From Meconema thalassinum (Eukaryota > Arthropoda > Insecta > Orthoptera > Tettigoniidae): 64,000 nucleotides of DNA. Position 1 is the stretch's first letter; the number at the start of each line of letters is the position of its first letter. A program made the position numbers and the translations under genes. This document shows, piece after piece, positions 33,747 through 45,513 of the stretch. The notes under the pieces are model-generated. The model made no database searches, was not told the DNA's origin, and worked only from the letters and a program-made list of their open reading frames with translations. Location: contig OX336398.1 of NCBI GenBank assembly GCA_946902985.2, positions 234,194,556 through 234,258,555 on the forward strand. The letters run 5' to 3'.

Positions 33747-34520
33747 CACTCTTTTTACCACAACAGTAGTTGGAAGTGAAGGGGGAAGATTAAAGTTCCT
33801 GAAGGAGTCGGAAGGCTCTCAGCTATTGGTACAGTTTGAAATATCGTTAGTATTCTAGCATTCCGAGTGGGATATGAAGGCTTGGCCGGCATGTGTCTTA
33901 GCAGTTGTGGGACGATCGCCGAGGACTCAAGATTGGCGTCCAGGGGAAAAAATCTCATATCTACAATTTATGAAACCTCTTCACTCTTTCCTTTTGCTCC
34001 AATTCGCTTCTCGAGTTTGAGTGTACAACAAAAGAAAAGGGAATGGAACTCGTTGTAAGGGGAAAAGATTGGAAGTAGAAATTTGAACAAAAGTAAACGT
34101 TAGCAAGAGTAAGTTGTATTCTTCTGTTCGCCAGTGAACTTGTGAAACTGGAGCACTCGCTTGCCCGTTCGATGAAGCATCAAGGGTGAAAGTGAATTCA
34201 TGAGGGGGACATGACGAGATCAGATAAGAAATACAACACTTTCCAAGAAGCGAGGATTCTCAACATCTCCTGCTTCTTTCTTGGTGTAGTTTTTATATCC
34301 GTGAGTGGTGGGATGTAACTCTTTATACAGGACTGTCACACATTTCCGTTACCCCTAAGTAGCCTACGAGTAAATCATTCTTACAAAGAGGCATGATTTT
34401 TTCGCACTATTTTTTCAACGATTTCGTGAGAAGGATACTAATTTTCGCGTTATTTCGCAAAAATAGATATTGCTGTATCACTTTAATTTCGATTTAATGA
34501 CATTCTAAAAGTAATCATTT
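33747..34520. other. Unassigned spacer
   Basis: No gene or repeat was recognised. Frames of 63-67 codons at 33755-34058 overlap on opposite strands and show no domain. Confidence 0.4.
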
Positions 34521-34534
34521 AAGGTTTCATTATT

Positions 34535-34865
34535 GAAAATGAAAATCCACAGCCAGCTTCCAGTCTCCGACCGGGTCAGGAATGGAATGAATGAAGCCCC
34601 CATCTAGCGGCGAGGATATGAACTGTGCCGGCTGCCGAGGCCTGACGCACTCCTCTGGGGCAATGATTAAATGAATGACAGATGGAATGAAATGATAGTG
34701 GAGAGTGTTGCTGGAATGAAATTTTGACAGGGAAAACCGGAGTACCCGGAGAAAAACCTGTCTGCCTCCGTTTTGTCCAGCACAGATCTCACATGGAGTG
34801 ACCGGGATTTGAACCACGGACCCAGTGGTGAGAGGCCGGCGTGCTGCCGCCTAAGCCACGGAGGC
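34535..34865 (-). mobile_element. Full-length tRNA-derived SINE (family SINE-B, 331 bp)
   Basis: The minus-strand head reads GCCTCCGTGGCTTAGGC with B-box GTGGTTCAAATCCCGG. A perfect 14-bp duplication AAGGTTTCATTATT lies at 34521-34534 and 34866-34879. It matches the copy at 60874-61202 along its whole length. Frames inside it are not genes. Confidence 0.92.
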
Positions 34866-34934
34866 AAGGTTTCATTATTATGGTTCTGAATTATTTATAT
34901 GAATGGTAGATGTAAAATGTACATTATGCAACGA

Positions 34935-35032
34935 GCCTATAATGGCAATAATTAAGACACGAGTATGTTTATAAAACAAGCGTATGCGAGTTTTATAATT
35001 TCCATACGAGTGTCTTAATTACCATTATAGGC
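34935..35032. repeat. Imperfect hairpin with arms of about 30 bp
   Basis: Arms 34935-34967 and 35003-35032 (GCCTATAATGG, then TAATTAAGACAC) pair with a 3-bp gap. The following region to about 35420 has more AT-rich dyads (ATGTTCGAACAT near 35085). It could be part of an unassigned MITE. Confidence 0.65.
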
Positions 35033-35857
35033 GAGTTTCATACGACTGTTTATGTTCGACGATAATTATTATAACTATTTTATGTTCGAACATAAATATT
35101 CATAAATATCTGTTGAGATTTCGCCAGTTTTATGTACTAAACAGAGCGCATGAGACGCAGAGAATGCCTTGAATTTGACCATGGCCTCCTCGATTACCCT
35201 ACTATGACACTAGGCCTCGCAGTGAAATTTAAATTAGAAGGCAGTGGAACTCAGCGCTGGTGCGATGCTATCGTTATCTAATTGGTCAAACAACTGTTTC
35301 TTGAGCTCTGATTGGTGGGAGAAACTGTTCCATAATGAAAAATAGTGTTATAATGAGTCTCATTATAGTGCAGTTCCCTGACATATAATAGTCAGGGTCG
35401 AACATAAATTACTAGTAGGCTAAGCATCCAATATTATTTTATTATATTCCTGATTTTGCATTAAATTCAATGCTAGCAGTGACTGAATTATGTCAACTTG
35501 TTGAATCATTGTTCGCTCTTCTCTTTCTTTTCATGCATAATCTTGAAACAAAAAATCAAGCTCGTTATTCGCTACAGAATTCGCTGTAATATCGCGCTTA
35601 TCGCGAAATAATTGAAATTCACTTTAACCTTTTAAGTGCTGAGTTAGCTGTTTGCAGCCACAGTGCCAATTTTTTCATTCGCATGCAAAGAAAATTATAG
35701 AAGCCGTAATTTTTGACTTTTAATCTTTTGGGTCTTTATTAATCAACATGCAAATTCAAGTCATATGTTTATATTCATTATTGTTTTTAGACAGATCAAA
35801 ATCTTTGTGTACGACATCTTCATACAAGGCAAAGGGCCAAAAGTAAAATTATTTTCA
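35033..35857. other. Unassigned AT-rich stretch
   Basis: No gene was recognised. Short dyads occur in the first 400 bp; nothing was identified after that. Confidence 0.4.
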
Positions 35858-37093
35858 ACAAGTAGTTCCGTGAAGAACTATACAGCTTGTTTTCATATAT
35901 CCTACTCATGTTAATTGCCTCTATCTACATACAACATTTCAGATTGATTGTTGTGATAGATTCGAAGATATTGGGAACCGTCTAAATATTCAGATGGTCG
36001 CCATGTTGGATTTGTGCTCACCAGGTTACTGAAAGTCCTATAGGTGAACTTAGGTTCATAGCCTCTATGAACACAAAAAAATTAAATTTGATTGCTGTAA
36101 AAGATTCGTAGATATTGAGAACCGTCAAAATATTTCGGATGCTCGCCATTTTGGATTGTTATATGTATAGGCCATAGAGTTATGTACCATTAAAGGAAAA
36201 TTATTGCATAGATTCATTATTAAAACTTTCACTTCGATCGCATGATTACGACACAAGAAATAAAAACTTAATTTTAAAGTTTCGCACAGCTATCATCTTA
36301 AGGTTATGTAAACAATTGAACTAAATTAGTTGCCAGTACATTACAATATGTATAATCATTTACTGTACCACATATCACTGCGCTCAGATGGTTAAATCAC
36401 GAGAAAAGTCTATTAAAATGTTTCAAATTCGCTTGGCCGCCATGTTCGTTTTGTATTTAACAGGTTTTGAAAGTTACATAGATAAACATGTAGCAGTGCC
36501 CTTTATCACCGTACAACATTTTAGGGTGATATCATAAATAGTTTCGGAGATATTGAATGCCAGTGAAATAATTCGCACAGCCGCCATTTTTAGGTTATGT
36601 AAAAAATTGAACTAAATTAAACGTCAGTGCATTACAATGTGTATAAATAGTTGCTGTACCTTGCTTCATTACGTTTGGATGGTTATATCGCGACAAAAGT
36701 CTGTTTAAAAGTCTCAACTTCGCTTGGCCGCAATGTTGGTTTTGTAGTTACCAGATTTTTGAAAGTCTCATAGGTGAACTTCCAGTAGTTCTGTTTATCA
36801 CCGTACAAAATTTCAGGGCGATATCAGTAATATTTTCGGAGATACTGAATGCTGGTGAAATATTTCGCACAGCCGCCATGTTGGATTGGTGAGACACAAT
36901 AAAATTTGAAGAGCACGGTCGTGGTCGGCCAATATGGTGCTATGATCTTACCGAGTTTCATTGAAATCGCTCCAGCCGTTTATGAGTTATTAGGGGGGTG
37001 GGACACACACACAGAAATCACACACGCGCACGCAGACACACGGACAAAAGGTGATCTCATAAGACTATTTTTTTATAAAATGAAAATAGGATA
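35858..37093 (-). mobile_element. Helentron-like element, family A (copy A4)
   Basis: The minus-strand 3' end is intact at 35858 (hairpin TAGTTC-GAACTA, CTTGT, then T). The 5' hairpin lies at about 37060-37093 (TTTATAAAATGAAAATAGG). It is the best uninterrupted reference copy in the window. Multiple GCCGCCAT motifs are present; there is no protein. Confidence 0.82.
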
Positions 37094-38722
37094 AAAATCA
37101 GTTGGCAACTAAGACAGATTGGTTCTTACGAGTACACAATGTCATATTCTTTGATCGAAATTCACAACATGTGAAAAGAAACTTGCCTGTTGTTCTGCCA
37201 TGCTTGTTTACTGTATATCATAGATGAATTCCAAATGTTGAGACTGATACAAAGTAATCTGTTAGTTACTTCTGGAAGAAAAGAATCCAAACTCAAGAAG
37301 TACTACATAATGCCCAAACAGGTGGCAGAACATGTCAGGCACTTAAGAGCAAACGGAGAATATGAAAAAAATAAAAGTTCTCGTGCACCATCTATAGACG
37401 GGCGTAGCAATCAACGGGATAAAATGGCCGTATCGCTTTAATTCGCGAACATAATATCATTCTTTTCTCAACCAGAAACATATGATTCGTAAAGATATCG
37501 CAAAATCGCTTCAAAATATTTTTTGTCGCGTTTAACGTTAATGCGAAAAAAATCATGCCTCTAATCAAAATAAACGCGCCTTTGTCTACCTTTTTTAGAC
37601 AGTAAAGAACGGACAGGTGGTCCACGACTAGCCTAAAAAAATCGAAATTTTAAAAAATAATTGCCCTAAATAAGAGACACACTTTGCTAATGATTTACAG
37701 TAGAGCCCCGTTTGAGCGGACCTCGATTCAGTGGACAGAGTCACACAACGTCAAATAAGTTGTTGAAATACAGTGACGATCTTGAAAAAGTGTTACAGTG
37801 AAAGGTGATGATATCGTTTTATCTCTCTTCTGCTGCAACGCTCTCTCCCTCTCTCTTCTGTTGCTGCGCTCGAGTGTCTCTATTGTCGTTTTTGGATGTC
37901 ACGGGTGAACCTCAGGATGGATTGTGATGCGGTTTTCACCATTCTCTAAAGGATATCTCAAGGACGATTTCCGTAGAAAAGAAATTTATTTATGATCAAC
38001 GGAAGCCGAGCAGTAACGATTTCAGTGAAAAAGTCGAAAAAAATACACATGGCGTCCGCGCGCTTATTAAGCTTACGCTGGGCAAACCGTTAAAACTATC
38101 AATATACTATGCGTGTAAGAATTGTTCAGCATGAAGAGTTCTACAAAAAAGTCCATGAGAGCATATCTGTATCTTCAATACATCGCACACTATAAGTGTT
38201 TTTACGTTTTCATTTCTTTCAACATTCTCCATTCAAATACTGAGGCGACAGTATACGAGCTAGCTAGGGGCGATCCTATCACCCCAGTTACAGCCTAGCT
38301 AGTGGGCGAGCCTATCATCCCATTTACAGCCTGGCTAGCGGGTGAGCCCAGATACAGCCAGCAGCAAACTGTCGAGACGTGTTGAGTTAAGACTTCAGAG
38401 AAGAGTGGTTGTGTTTAGAGTTTCCCTGGAAGTGTAACTCAGCTTTTCTTCATTTCGCCTGTGAACTTTTCGTTCCGCAAAATACACAGTTAAGTTAAAA
38501 TTGGACGGAAGGGGGATTTGTGTTTCATGCCCCTCGCGATTCTTAAATTACATGCACATGCATCTCCATGATAATATAATTAATAGTCAAGTCAGTGGTA
38601 TTAACCCTTCATGCCGAGACGTAAAACGGATATAGGACGTCATTCATCGCCATCGAAAAAAAAGCGCTTATCACGAAATGGATTCATAACTGTTCCCGGG
38701 CGACGCCGGGGCGGATTGCTAG
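37094..38722 (+). mobile_element. Unassigned region ending in a canonical Helitron 3' terminus
   Basis: The right end has hairpin CCCGGGCGACGCCGGGG (38695-38711) and GATTGCTAG then T (38722/38723), the usual arthropod Helitron terminus. Its 5' limit is not found, so the range is an outer bound. Near 37700 a CAGTAGAGCCCCGTTTGAGC motif resembles a pogo/Tigger-type end. A short tandem repeat lies at 38265-38355. Confidence 0.55.
38265..38355 (+). repeat. Three copies of a 30-36-bp tandem repeat
   Basis: Units CTAGCTAGNGGGCGANCCTA followed by TCAYCCCANTTACAGC lie side by side; the third is shortened. Confidence 0.75.
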
Positions 38723-39111
38723 TGAACTAATAGAAAAGCTACGATATTCTTGATATTGTTGTGTTTCTCTTACCGCGTTGGTCACTGCCCCGTGACGTGA
38801 ATAGGAATCCTAGACGCTGTTTAGTGTGTAGCTGGAGGAACGATATCATTTTATCCCCGTCTGCAGTAGTTGACCGTGATGAGATCCTGTGTGTTTGTCT
38901 GATATAGGATGACAATTCCTGGGAACGGTGCAAATAGCGCCGCTGCACTGAATGAAGCCATGGCGATATCGGCCAGCAAGACTTATCGACATCTGTGCTC
39001 GACAGACACAACTACTGGGTGACCATGGAGGCATAGCTCAGTCTGGCAACACTTAAACATTTTAACTATTTTCTCTCGAGTACATTTTATTTACTTATTG
39101 GGTTTTAATGT
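38723..39111. other. Unassigned spacer
   Basis: No gene was recognised. Overlapping minus-strand frames of 62 and 90 codons (38739-39034) have no known domain. Confidence 0.4.
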
Positions 39112-39893
39112 TTAGCCTATTTTCATTTATGTAAAAATGAGATCACCTTTTGTCCGTCTGTGTGTGTGTGTATATGTGTGTGCGTCCGTGTGTTTCCCCC
39201 CTAATAACTTCTAAACGACTGGAGATATTTCAATGAAACTCGGTAAGGTCATTGTACTATTTCGACCAACCACGACCGTGGCCTTCAAATTTCATTAAGT
39301 CTCTCCGATCCAACATGGCTGCACTGCGAAATATTTCACCGGCATTCCACATCTTCGAAACTGTTACAGATATCACCCTTAAGTTTTGTACGGTGATAAA
39401 GGGCACTACTAGACGTTCACCTATGTGACTTTCAAAAACCTGTTGACTGCAAAACGAACATGGCGGCCAAGCGAAGTTCAAACATTTAAATAGACTTTTC
39501 TCGCGATTTAACCATCCGAACGGAGTGAAACATGGGGCAGAACATGACTATACAAATTGCAATACACTGGCATCTAACTTAGTTCAATTGTTTACATAAC
39601 TTCAGGATGGCGACTGTGCGAAATTTTTAAATTAAGGTTTTATTTCTTGTGTCCTAATCATGCGATTGAAGTTTGAACAATACACCTACACAATAATCTT
39701 CATGTAATAGTACATAACTCTAAGGCCTATATATATAAATCCAACATGGTGACCATCCGAAATATTTGGACGGTTCTCAATATCTACGAATCTATTACAG
39801 CAATCAAACTGAAATTTTGTGTGTTGACAGTGGCAGTTAACATAAATAGGATTTATGAAAATAGGCTGTATAGTTCTTCACGGAACTACTTGT
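39112..39893 (+). mobile_element. Helentron-like element, family A (copy A3), short form
   Basis: It starts TTAGCCTATTTTCATTTATG, then the TGTG-rich part. It ends ATAGGCTGTATAGTTCTTCA, CGGAACTA, CTTGT at 39893, then T. At 782 bp it lacks some internal repeat units present in A4 and A5. T flanks both ends. Confidence 0.83.
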
Positions 39894-39989
39894 TCTGAAG
39901 TTCGTCTGGGACCTGCCGCCCGTGCGCCTTTTAAGCTGACGCTTGGTGAACCGTTAAAGATACCGGGCGAAGCCGGGGTGGGTTGCTAG
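39894..39989 (+). mobile_element. Helitron 3' end
   Basis: Hairpin CCGGGCGAAGCCGGGG (39963-39978) is followed by TGGGTTGCTAG ending 39989. The preceding GCTTGGTGAACCGTTAAA matches 38085-38100, so this belongs to the same Helitron family as the region ending at 38722. Confidence 0.7.
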
Positions 39990-40166
39990 GTATTACAATA
40001 CAATAGTGGAGAGAGCTTAATAGAAAACTGGTAGGAAGTGGACGTCAGAACCGAAGGTGCAAGACAGTACAATCATGAAGGAATCTGGGAGGATAAGAAA
40101 ACGGAAAGCATCAGGTGAACTGACAGGTTCAAACGCCCTCTATGATCGGGCATAACGAAGGAGAAT

Positions 40167-40612
40167 AATTCTTCTTCTTCTTCTTCTTCTTCTTCTTCTA
40201 TGGCTCTACAGTTCGTTGTAATCATTGGCCTCTTCAACAACCTTCCGCCATTTATCTCGTTCCAGTGCTAAAGCTTTCCAGTTCCTATAACCCATTTCCC
40301 GAAGATCTTCGATAAGTCCATCCATATGGTTCTCGGTCGACCTCGTCCTCTCTGTCGCCCTGGGTTTCCATTTAATACCTTTTAGGTACTTCCGAATCAC
40401 TCATCCGTGCTACATGTCCGGCCCACCTCAATCTGGCTGATTTCACTGTTCTTCTAATAGGTGGGTCTTTGTAAATGTTGTACAATTCATGATTGTACCT
40501 CCTCCTCCACGTTTCTCTTTCGCAGACTGGGCCGATGATTCTTCGAAATATCTTTCTTTCGAAGGCATCCAGCATTCCAGTATCTTTTGCTGTTAGTTTC
40601 CGAGGCATATAG
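40167..40612 (-). pseudogene. LINE C-terminal fragment with (GAA)n tail
   Basis: The minus-strand frame reads LTAKDTGMLDAFERKIFRRI, GHVARMSDSEVPK, then after a frameshift RYLKGIKWKPRATERTRSTE and RNWKALALERDKWRKVVEEA. This is the standard C-terminus of many insect LINE polyproteins (RNWRxxAxDRxxWRxxVEEA). The (GAA)n tail shows on plus as TTC repeats at 40167-40199. Confidence 0.83.
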
Positions 40613-40706
40613 AATGATTAAAATTAAAAAATGAATGAATAAATTTAAAAATTTAGAAATTAAACTTCAAAATTACAATTATAGATATTACAATTCAAAA
40701 CATCAG

Positions 40707-40708
<2 letters not shown>

Positions 40709-40744
<36 letters not shown>

Positions 40745-41400
40745 CCCAAAAGCTGTTGTTGTTTGAGTCCTCAGTCTGTTGAATGGATTGATGCAGCTCT
40801 CCAATCCCCCTGTCCTTAGCTGATTGTTTCATCTCTAGATGGATACCACACTTTACATCCGAGGCAATCTGTGTAACATATTCTAACCTTGGTCTAACGC
40901 TACAGTTCTTGTCCTCGACCCTTCCTTCCATAACTAAGCTGGGTGTCTTATTACGAGTCCTAACAACCTATCTCTTCTCTTCATTACCAGTCGACAGAGA
41001 TATCTCTCCTCTCCCACTCGTATTAATACCTCTTCATTTGTTACCATATCTACCCATCTGATCTTCATCATTCTCCTGTAACACCACATTTCAAACGCTT
41101 CATTTCTCCTCTTTCCTGCTACACCAATAGTCCATGTTTCACTTCCATAGAGCGCCACGCTGTAGACAAAGGCTTTCAAAAATTACTTCCTGATACCTAA
41201 ATCTATATTCCATGTCAACAGATTCCTTTTCAGTAGAAATGCTTTCCTTACCTGAGCTAACCTACTTATTATATCCTTAGGGGCCGATAACCTAGATGTT
41301 AGGCCCCTTAAAACCACCACCATCATCATCATCATCATCATCATTTTTATATCCTCTTTGCTTCGTCCATCACTTAAAGTATAAAATTAACATTAATAAC
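40709..41400 (-). pseudogene. LINE C-terminal fragment with (ATT)n tail, split by element H
   Basis: The minus-strand frame reads SDGRSKEDI, is broken by a 69-bp insert (41278-41346), and resumes ISRLAQVRKAFLLKRNL, WNIDLGIRK, stop, FVYSVALYGSETWTIGVAG, AFEMWCYRRMMKIRWVDMVT and NEEVLIRVGEER. Frame-shifted remnants of EYVTQIASDVKCG follow. It ends in (ATT)n at 40709-40743 on plus as AAT repeats. It is a different subfamily from the fragment at 40167-40612. Confidence 0.85.
41278..41346 (+). mobile_element. 69-bp mini-element (family H), second copy
   Basis: It reads GGGGCCGATAACCTAGATGT, then AGGCCCCTTAAAACC and (CAT)n. A perfect 9-bp duplication TTATATCCT lies at 41269-41277 and 41347-41355. 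It inserted in the LINE reading frame on the opposite strand. Confidence 0.85.
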
Positions 41401-42187
41401 AATTATTGAAATTAAATCAAAATGAAACAATGAAGTAAAAGTTAATGTATAAAGATACAAATGTCAGAAAATATTTGAAAACAACAAATTAGATTTGTCC
41501 CATAAAGGAATCTGTATTCATTCTCATCATCAATCAAGGCAGTTGGCCTAGACGTTTATACAACAATTACCATAACCCCTGAACCTTTTGCGTTAGATGA
41601 GAAGTTATAACAAAATGTTAAATTTCGTGTTAGTTTAAGTTTACCTTAGAACGGATGCTTGGAAGGCTACTGTAGGTTACGATAACGGGGAAAAATCTTG
41701 TGTTAGTGTCGTTGATCGACCTATGTTGCTGCTCAATCCTCTAAAGAAAGAAGTCTCTCTTTGTTTGGGTGGGGACAAGAGGATTGTCGAACGAGACAAA
41801 GATGTTCCCGGCTCACGTAAAGGACTTAACTTGTTGACAAACGACTTAGTCTTCGCTACTTTCCTCGAGGGCAAATATTTATTAATCTCTAAAGAAAATG
41901 ATTCGAAGAAATACATCTTTTTGTTTCTCAATGTGAGGAACAATCCTGCTTGTTTGCAGACTCGGCATGAAATATGCAGTTGGCTATTGTTAGGAACGGT
42001 AAGAAGAAATTAATAATCGGCAAACTATTCCTTAATTAGACATTTCATAATGAATGTAACAGTAATTTGAAGAGGAACAGTTTATTTCGTAGTTCCACTC
42101 GGTATAACAAATAACAGTATGGCCGGTACTGACTCCCACCAAGGGCAAAGTCTCTCCGCTGAATGAGAATAGTCTCGATAGTACCAG
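41401..42187. other. Unassigned stretch
   Basis: Two overlapping antisense frames (88 codons minus, 96 codons plus, about 41677-42013) contain no recognisable domain. Nothing else was seen. Confidence 0.4.
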
Positions 42188-42340
42188 AATTTTTTATTTT
42201 CGACATTGCCATTTGGTTGGTTGGTTCCTTAGTTAAGGGGCTGCGACAACGCGGTCATGTAGCCCCATGTACATTGGGTGTGTGTAGAATCTGTCTGATA
42301 ACTGGTGTTAATTGTGTTGGCTGCATCAGTGTGTGCTATC
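42188..42340 (-). mobile_element. SINE-G fragment
   Basis: It is the inverted counterpart of 31670-31805: the (TTGG)n tail is at 42208-42222, then GCGACAACGCGGTCATGTAG and ATAACTGGTGTTAATTGTG. The head is missing. Helentron A5 starts 7 bp further on. Confidence 0.72.
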
Positions 42341-42346
42341 TGTTTT

Positions 42347-44073
42347 TAGCCTATTTTCATTTATGAAAAAAAAATAGGCTTATGAGATCACCTTTTGTCC
42401 GTGTGTCTACCAGTGTGTGCGTGTGTGTGATGGATTTTTGAGTTTACCCCTAATAACTTCTAAACGGCTGGAGCTATTTCAATGAAACTCGGTAAGTTCA
42501 TAGCACTATTCTGGGCTACCCCGAACGTGCACTTCAAATTTTGTTACGTCTCACCAATACAACATGGCGGCTGTGCGAAATATAGCACCAGCATTCAATA
42601 TCTCCGAAACTATTACCGATATCACCCTGCAATTTTGTACGGTGATAAAGGGAACTACTAGAAGTTCACCTATGTAAGTTTTGAAAACCTGGTAACTACA
42701 AAATCAACATGGCGGCCAAGCAAAGTTGCGACTTTTAAATAGACGTTTTTCGAGATTTAACCAACCAAACGCAATGAAACTTGGTACAGTATATGTTTAT
42801 ACACATTGTAATGCACCGACATCTAACTTTGTTCAATTGTTTACATAACCTCAATATGGCGGCTGTGCGAATTATTTCACCGGCGTTCTATATCTCTGAA
42901 ACTATTAGCGGTATCACCCTGACATTTTGTACGGAGATAAAGGGCACTATTGGAAGTTCATCTATGAGACTTTCAAAAACTGGTTAACTACAAAACGAAC
43001 ATGGCGTCCAAGCGAAGTTGAAAGTTTTAAATAGACTTTTCTCGCGATTTAATGATCCAAACGCAATGAAACTTGGTACAGCAAATGTTTATTCACATTG
43101 TAATGCACTGGTATCTAATTTAGTTCAATGGATTATATAACCTCAAGATAGCGGCTGTGCGAATTTCGAAAATTAAGTTTTTATTTCTTGTGTTCTAATC
43201 ATGCGATCGAAATCAACATTTGCATAGTGAACGTACACAATAATCATCGTCTAATAGTACATAACTCTATAGCCTACACATATTAAAATCAAACAAGGTG
43301 ACCATCCGAAATATTTAGACAGTTCTCAATATCTAGTAATCTACTATAGCAATCAAACTGAAATTTTGTAAGTGTATAGAGGCTATATGCGTAAGTTCAC
43401 CTATGGGACGTTCAATAACCTGGCGAGCACAAATCCAACATGGCGGCGACGCGAAGTTTAAATATTCAAATGGACATTTCTTGAGTTTTAAGCATCCGAG
43501 CGCAGTGAAACTTGATACGGTATATGCTTATACAAATTTTAATCGACTGGCATCTAATTCATTTAAATTATTTTCATAAGCACAAGATGACGGCAGAGCG
43601 AAATTTTAAAATCCCGCTTTTATTTCTTGTGTCCTAATCATGCGATTGAAGTTTAAAAGGAAGGAAGCTTGTAGTTTAACGTGACCGTTAATCTTGAGAT
43701 CATGAGCCACGGGACCTCCTTTTTTACGTGGAATCCGAACCACAGGACATGGCATTTCACTTCGAATATCTCACATGCATTGACCGGGAATCGAACCCGG
43801 ACCGCCTTGGTGAGAGGCATACAGCTAGACCGCTGAGCCACCACGCCCCCTGATTGAAGTTTAATAAAACACCTACACAATAACCTTCATGTAATAGTGC
43901 ATAAATCTAAGGCCTAAAATCCAACATTTTGACCATCCAAAATATTTAGACGGTTCTCAATATCTACGAATCTATTATAGCAAACAAACTGAAAATTTGA
44001 ATGTTGATAGAGGCAATTGATATTAGTAGGATATATGGAAATAGGCTATTTAGTTATTCACGGAACTACTTGT
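42347..44073 (+). mobile_element. Helentron-like element, family A (copy A5), longest copy
   Basis: It starts TTAGCCTATTTTCATTTATG with a complete 5' hairpin. It ends ATAGGCTATTTAGTTATTCA, CGGAACTA, CTTGT (44073), then T. The core repeats show a period of about 300 bp (for example 42591 and 42893). It is interrupted by a SINE at 43657-43851. GCCGCCAT motifs recur on both sides of each unit. Confidence 0.85.
43657..43851 (-). mobile_element. tRNA-derived SINE (family SINE-D, 195 bp) inside Helentron A5
   Basis: The minus-strand head has A-box GTGGCTCAGCGG and B-box GGGTTCGATTCCCGG. A perfect 13-bp duplication GATTGAAGTTTAA lies at 43644-43656 and 43852-43864. The target is Helentron sequence seen uninterrupted in A3 at about 39660. 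Confidence 0.92.
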
Positions 44074-44084
44074 TTTATTTCAAA

Positions 44085-44400
44085 TAAAGACTGCGGACAG
44101 TAATTTCAAGTCCTGTAGTTCATACTTTTGCTACCAAATGCTACTGCCCACGACATCAAGCTTGCGGTTTTGGCTACAAGATGGCATCACAGTCAGAACC
44201 TGGCGGCGAACGTTGGATCTAATAGAGCGTTATCAATTCAAACCTACACATTTTGGCTTCACACAATTGTAGTTAGTGAAGGTTGTTTTCCATGCCGTAA
44301 ATCTATGACGTCTATTACTTCTCCTCCGAAGGAAAGCATACTGAGGGATTATTAACGCTCTTTAAATATCCGATGACCGACATTGCCGGAAGATTTCAAT
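44085..44400 (-). mobile_element. 5'-truncated SINE-F
   Basis: The reverse complement aligns with 27017-27320 (GATATTTAAAGAGCGTTAAT to GGTAGCAAAAGTATGAACTA). The tRNA-like head is missing. Confidence 0.72.
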
Positions 44401-44544
44401 GGAAACCCTGGAATACTTAAGCGGGTGGAGTTATATAGTCAAAGGCGCTCTGTTACCGCATAGCTGCTATGATTGAATATCTCGACAAGTGCAAGTTGCG
44501 TAGAGCAATTCGTTTTCGGTTTCTACAAGCATAAGAGAGTAGTT

Positions 44545-44840
44545 CAGCGGATATTCATGATAACACCCGTCCACTCAGTGCTGTTGTAACTCATCAGGTT
44601 CTTCAGTAATTTCAACGGGAAGTTTCTTAACAGCCGGCCTTAACTTAGCGACTTCCACTTTTTCTCTGGTTTGATAAAGCGGTTGATGACGAGTTTCAAA
44701 ACAACATTAGGCCACATGTTATCTCAGTGGTAGCGACATTATATGAAGAGGGGATTGGATAGGTCGTCCACAGATCTGACAAATGCCTCAATCTTCATTA
44801 AGATCATGTCGAAATGTTTGTATCTCACTGTTGATAACTA
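44545..44840 (+). pseudogene. mariner-type transposase relic
   Basis: The frame reads IHDNTRPLSAVVVTHQVLQ, where mariner transposases have the catalytic-Asp motif HDNARPH. After two stops and a frame change it reads FDKAVDDEFQNN and ATLYEEGIG, then HRSDKCLNLH, matching the usual mariner C-terminal order (FQNDEE, F/YxxGIxxLxxRxxKCL). It has stops, a gap and no terminal repeats, so it is inactive. Confidence 0.65.
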
Positions 44841-44899
44841 GCCCATATTGTTAATTGCACTTGTCTACCCTGGGAAGCGGGAGCCGCTAATACCTAGTT

Positions 44900-45508
44900 C
44901 TGAGACCCTGCGGGGCCTTGGTTGAGTTCGAACGAATGATGTTGGGATCATGAGGTGGCGTTAGATGGTTGCACCAAAAGGTCCTTCACTAGTGAACTCC
45001 CTACATCGACTGAGTTCAAACCAACGATGGTTGGATGATGAGGTAGCGCTTAAACTCAGACGATTGCACCACGAGACCCTTACTAGTGAACTTCTCTACC
45101 TCGACTGAGTTCGAATGGGATTCTGAGATAGCGCTTAGACACAGATGATTGCACCACGTGACCCTAACTAGTGAACTTCTCTACCTCGACTGAGTTCGAA
45201 TGGGATTCTGAGATAGCGCTTAGACTCAGATGATTGCACCACGTGACCCCAACTAGTGAACTTCTCTACCTCGACCGAGTTCGAATGGGATCCTGAGGTA
45301 GCGCTTAGACTCAGATGATTGCACGACGTGACCCTAAAACAAGTGAACTTCTCTACCTCTACTGAGTTCGAATGCGATTATGAGATAGCGCTTAGACTCA
45401 GATGATTGCACGACGTGACCCTAAAACAAGTGAACTTCTCTACCTCTACTGAGTTCGAATGCGATTATGAGATAGGGCTTAGACTCAGATGATTGCACCA
45501 CGAGACCC
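44900..45508. repeat. 85-bp satellite array, left part
   Basis: The unit contains GTGAACTTCTCTACCTCG, ACTGAGTTCGAATGGGATTC and TTAGACTCAGATGATTGCAC. Starts at 45171, 45256 and 45343 show 85-87 bp. The outer units (44900-45080) are more diverged and longer. On the minus strand old units read like a tRNA: TGGTGCAATCGTCTGAG, then GGTTCGAACTC. Confidence 0.9.
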
Positions 45509-45513
45509 AGCCT

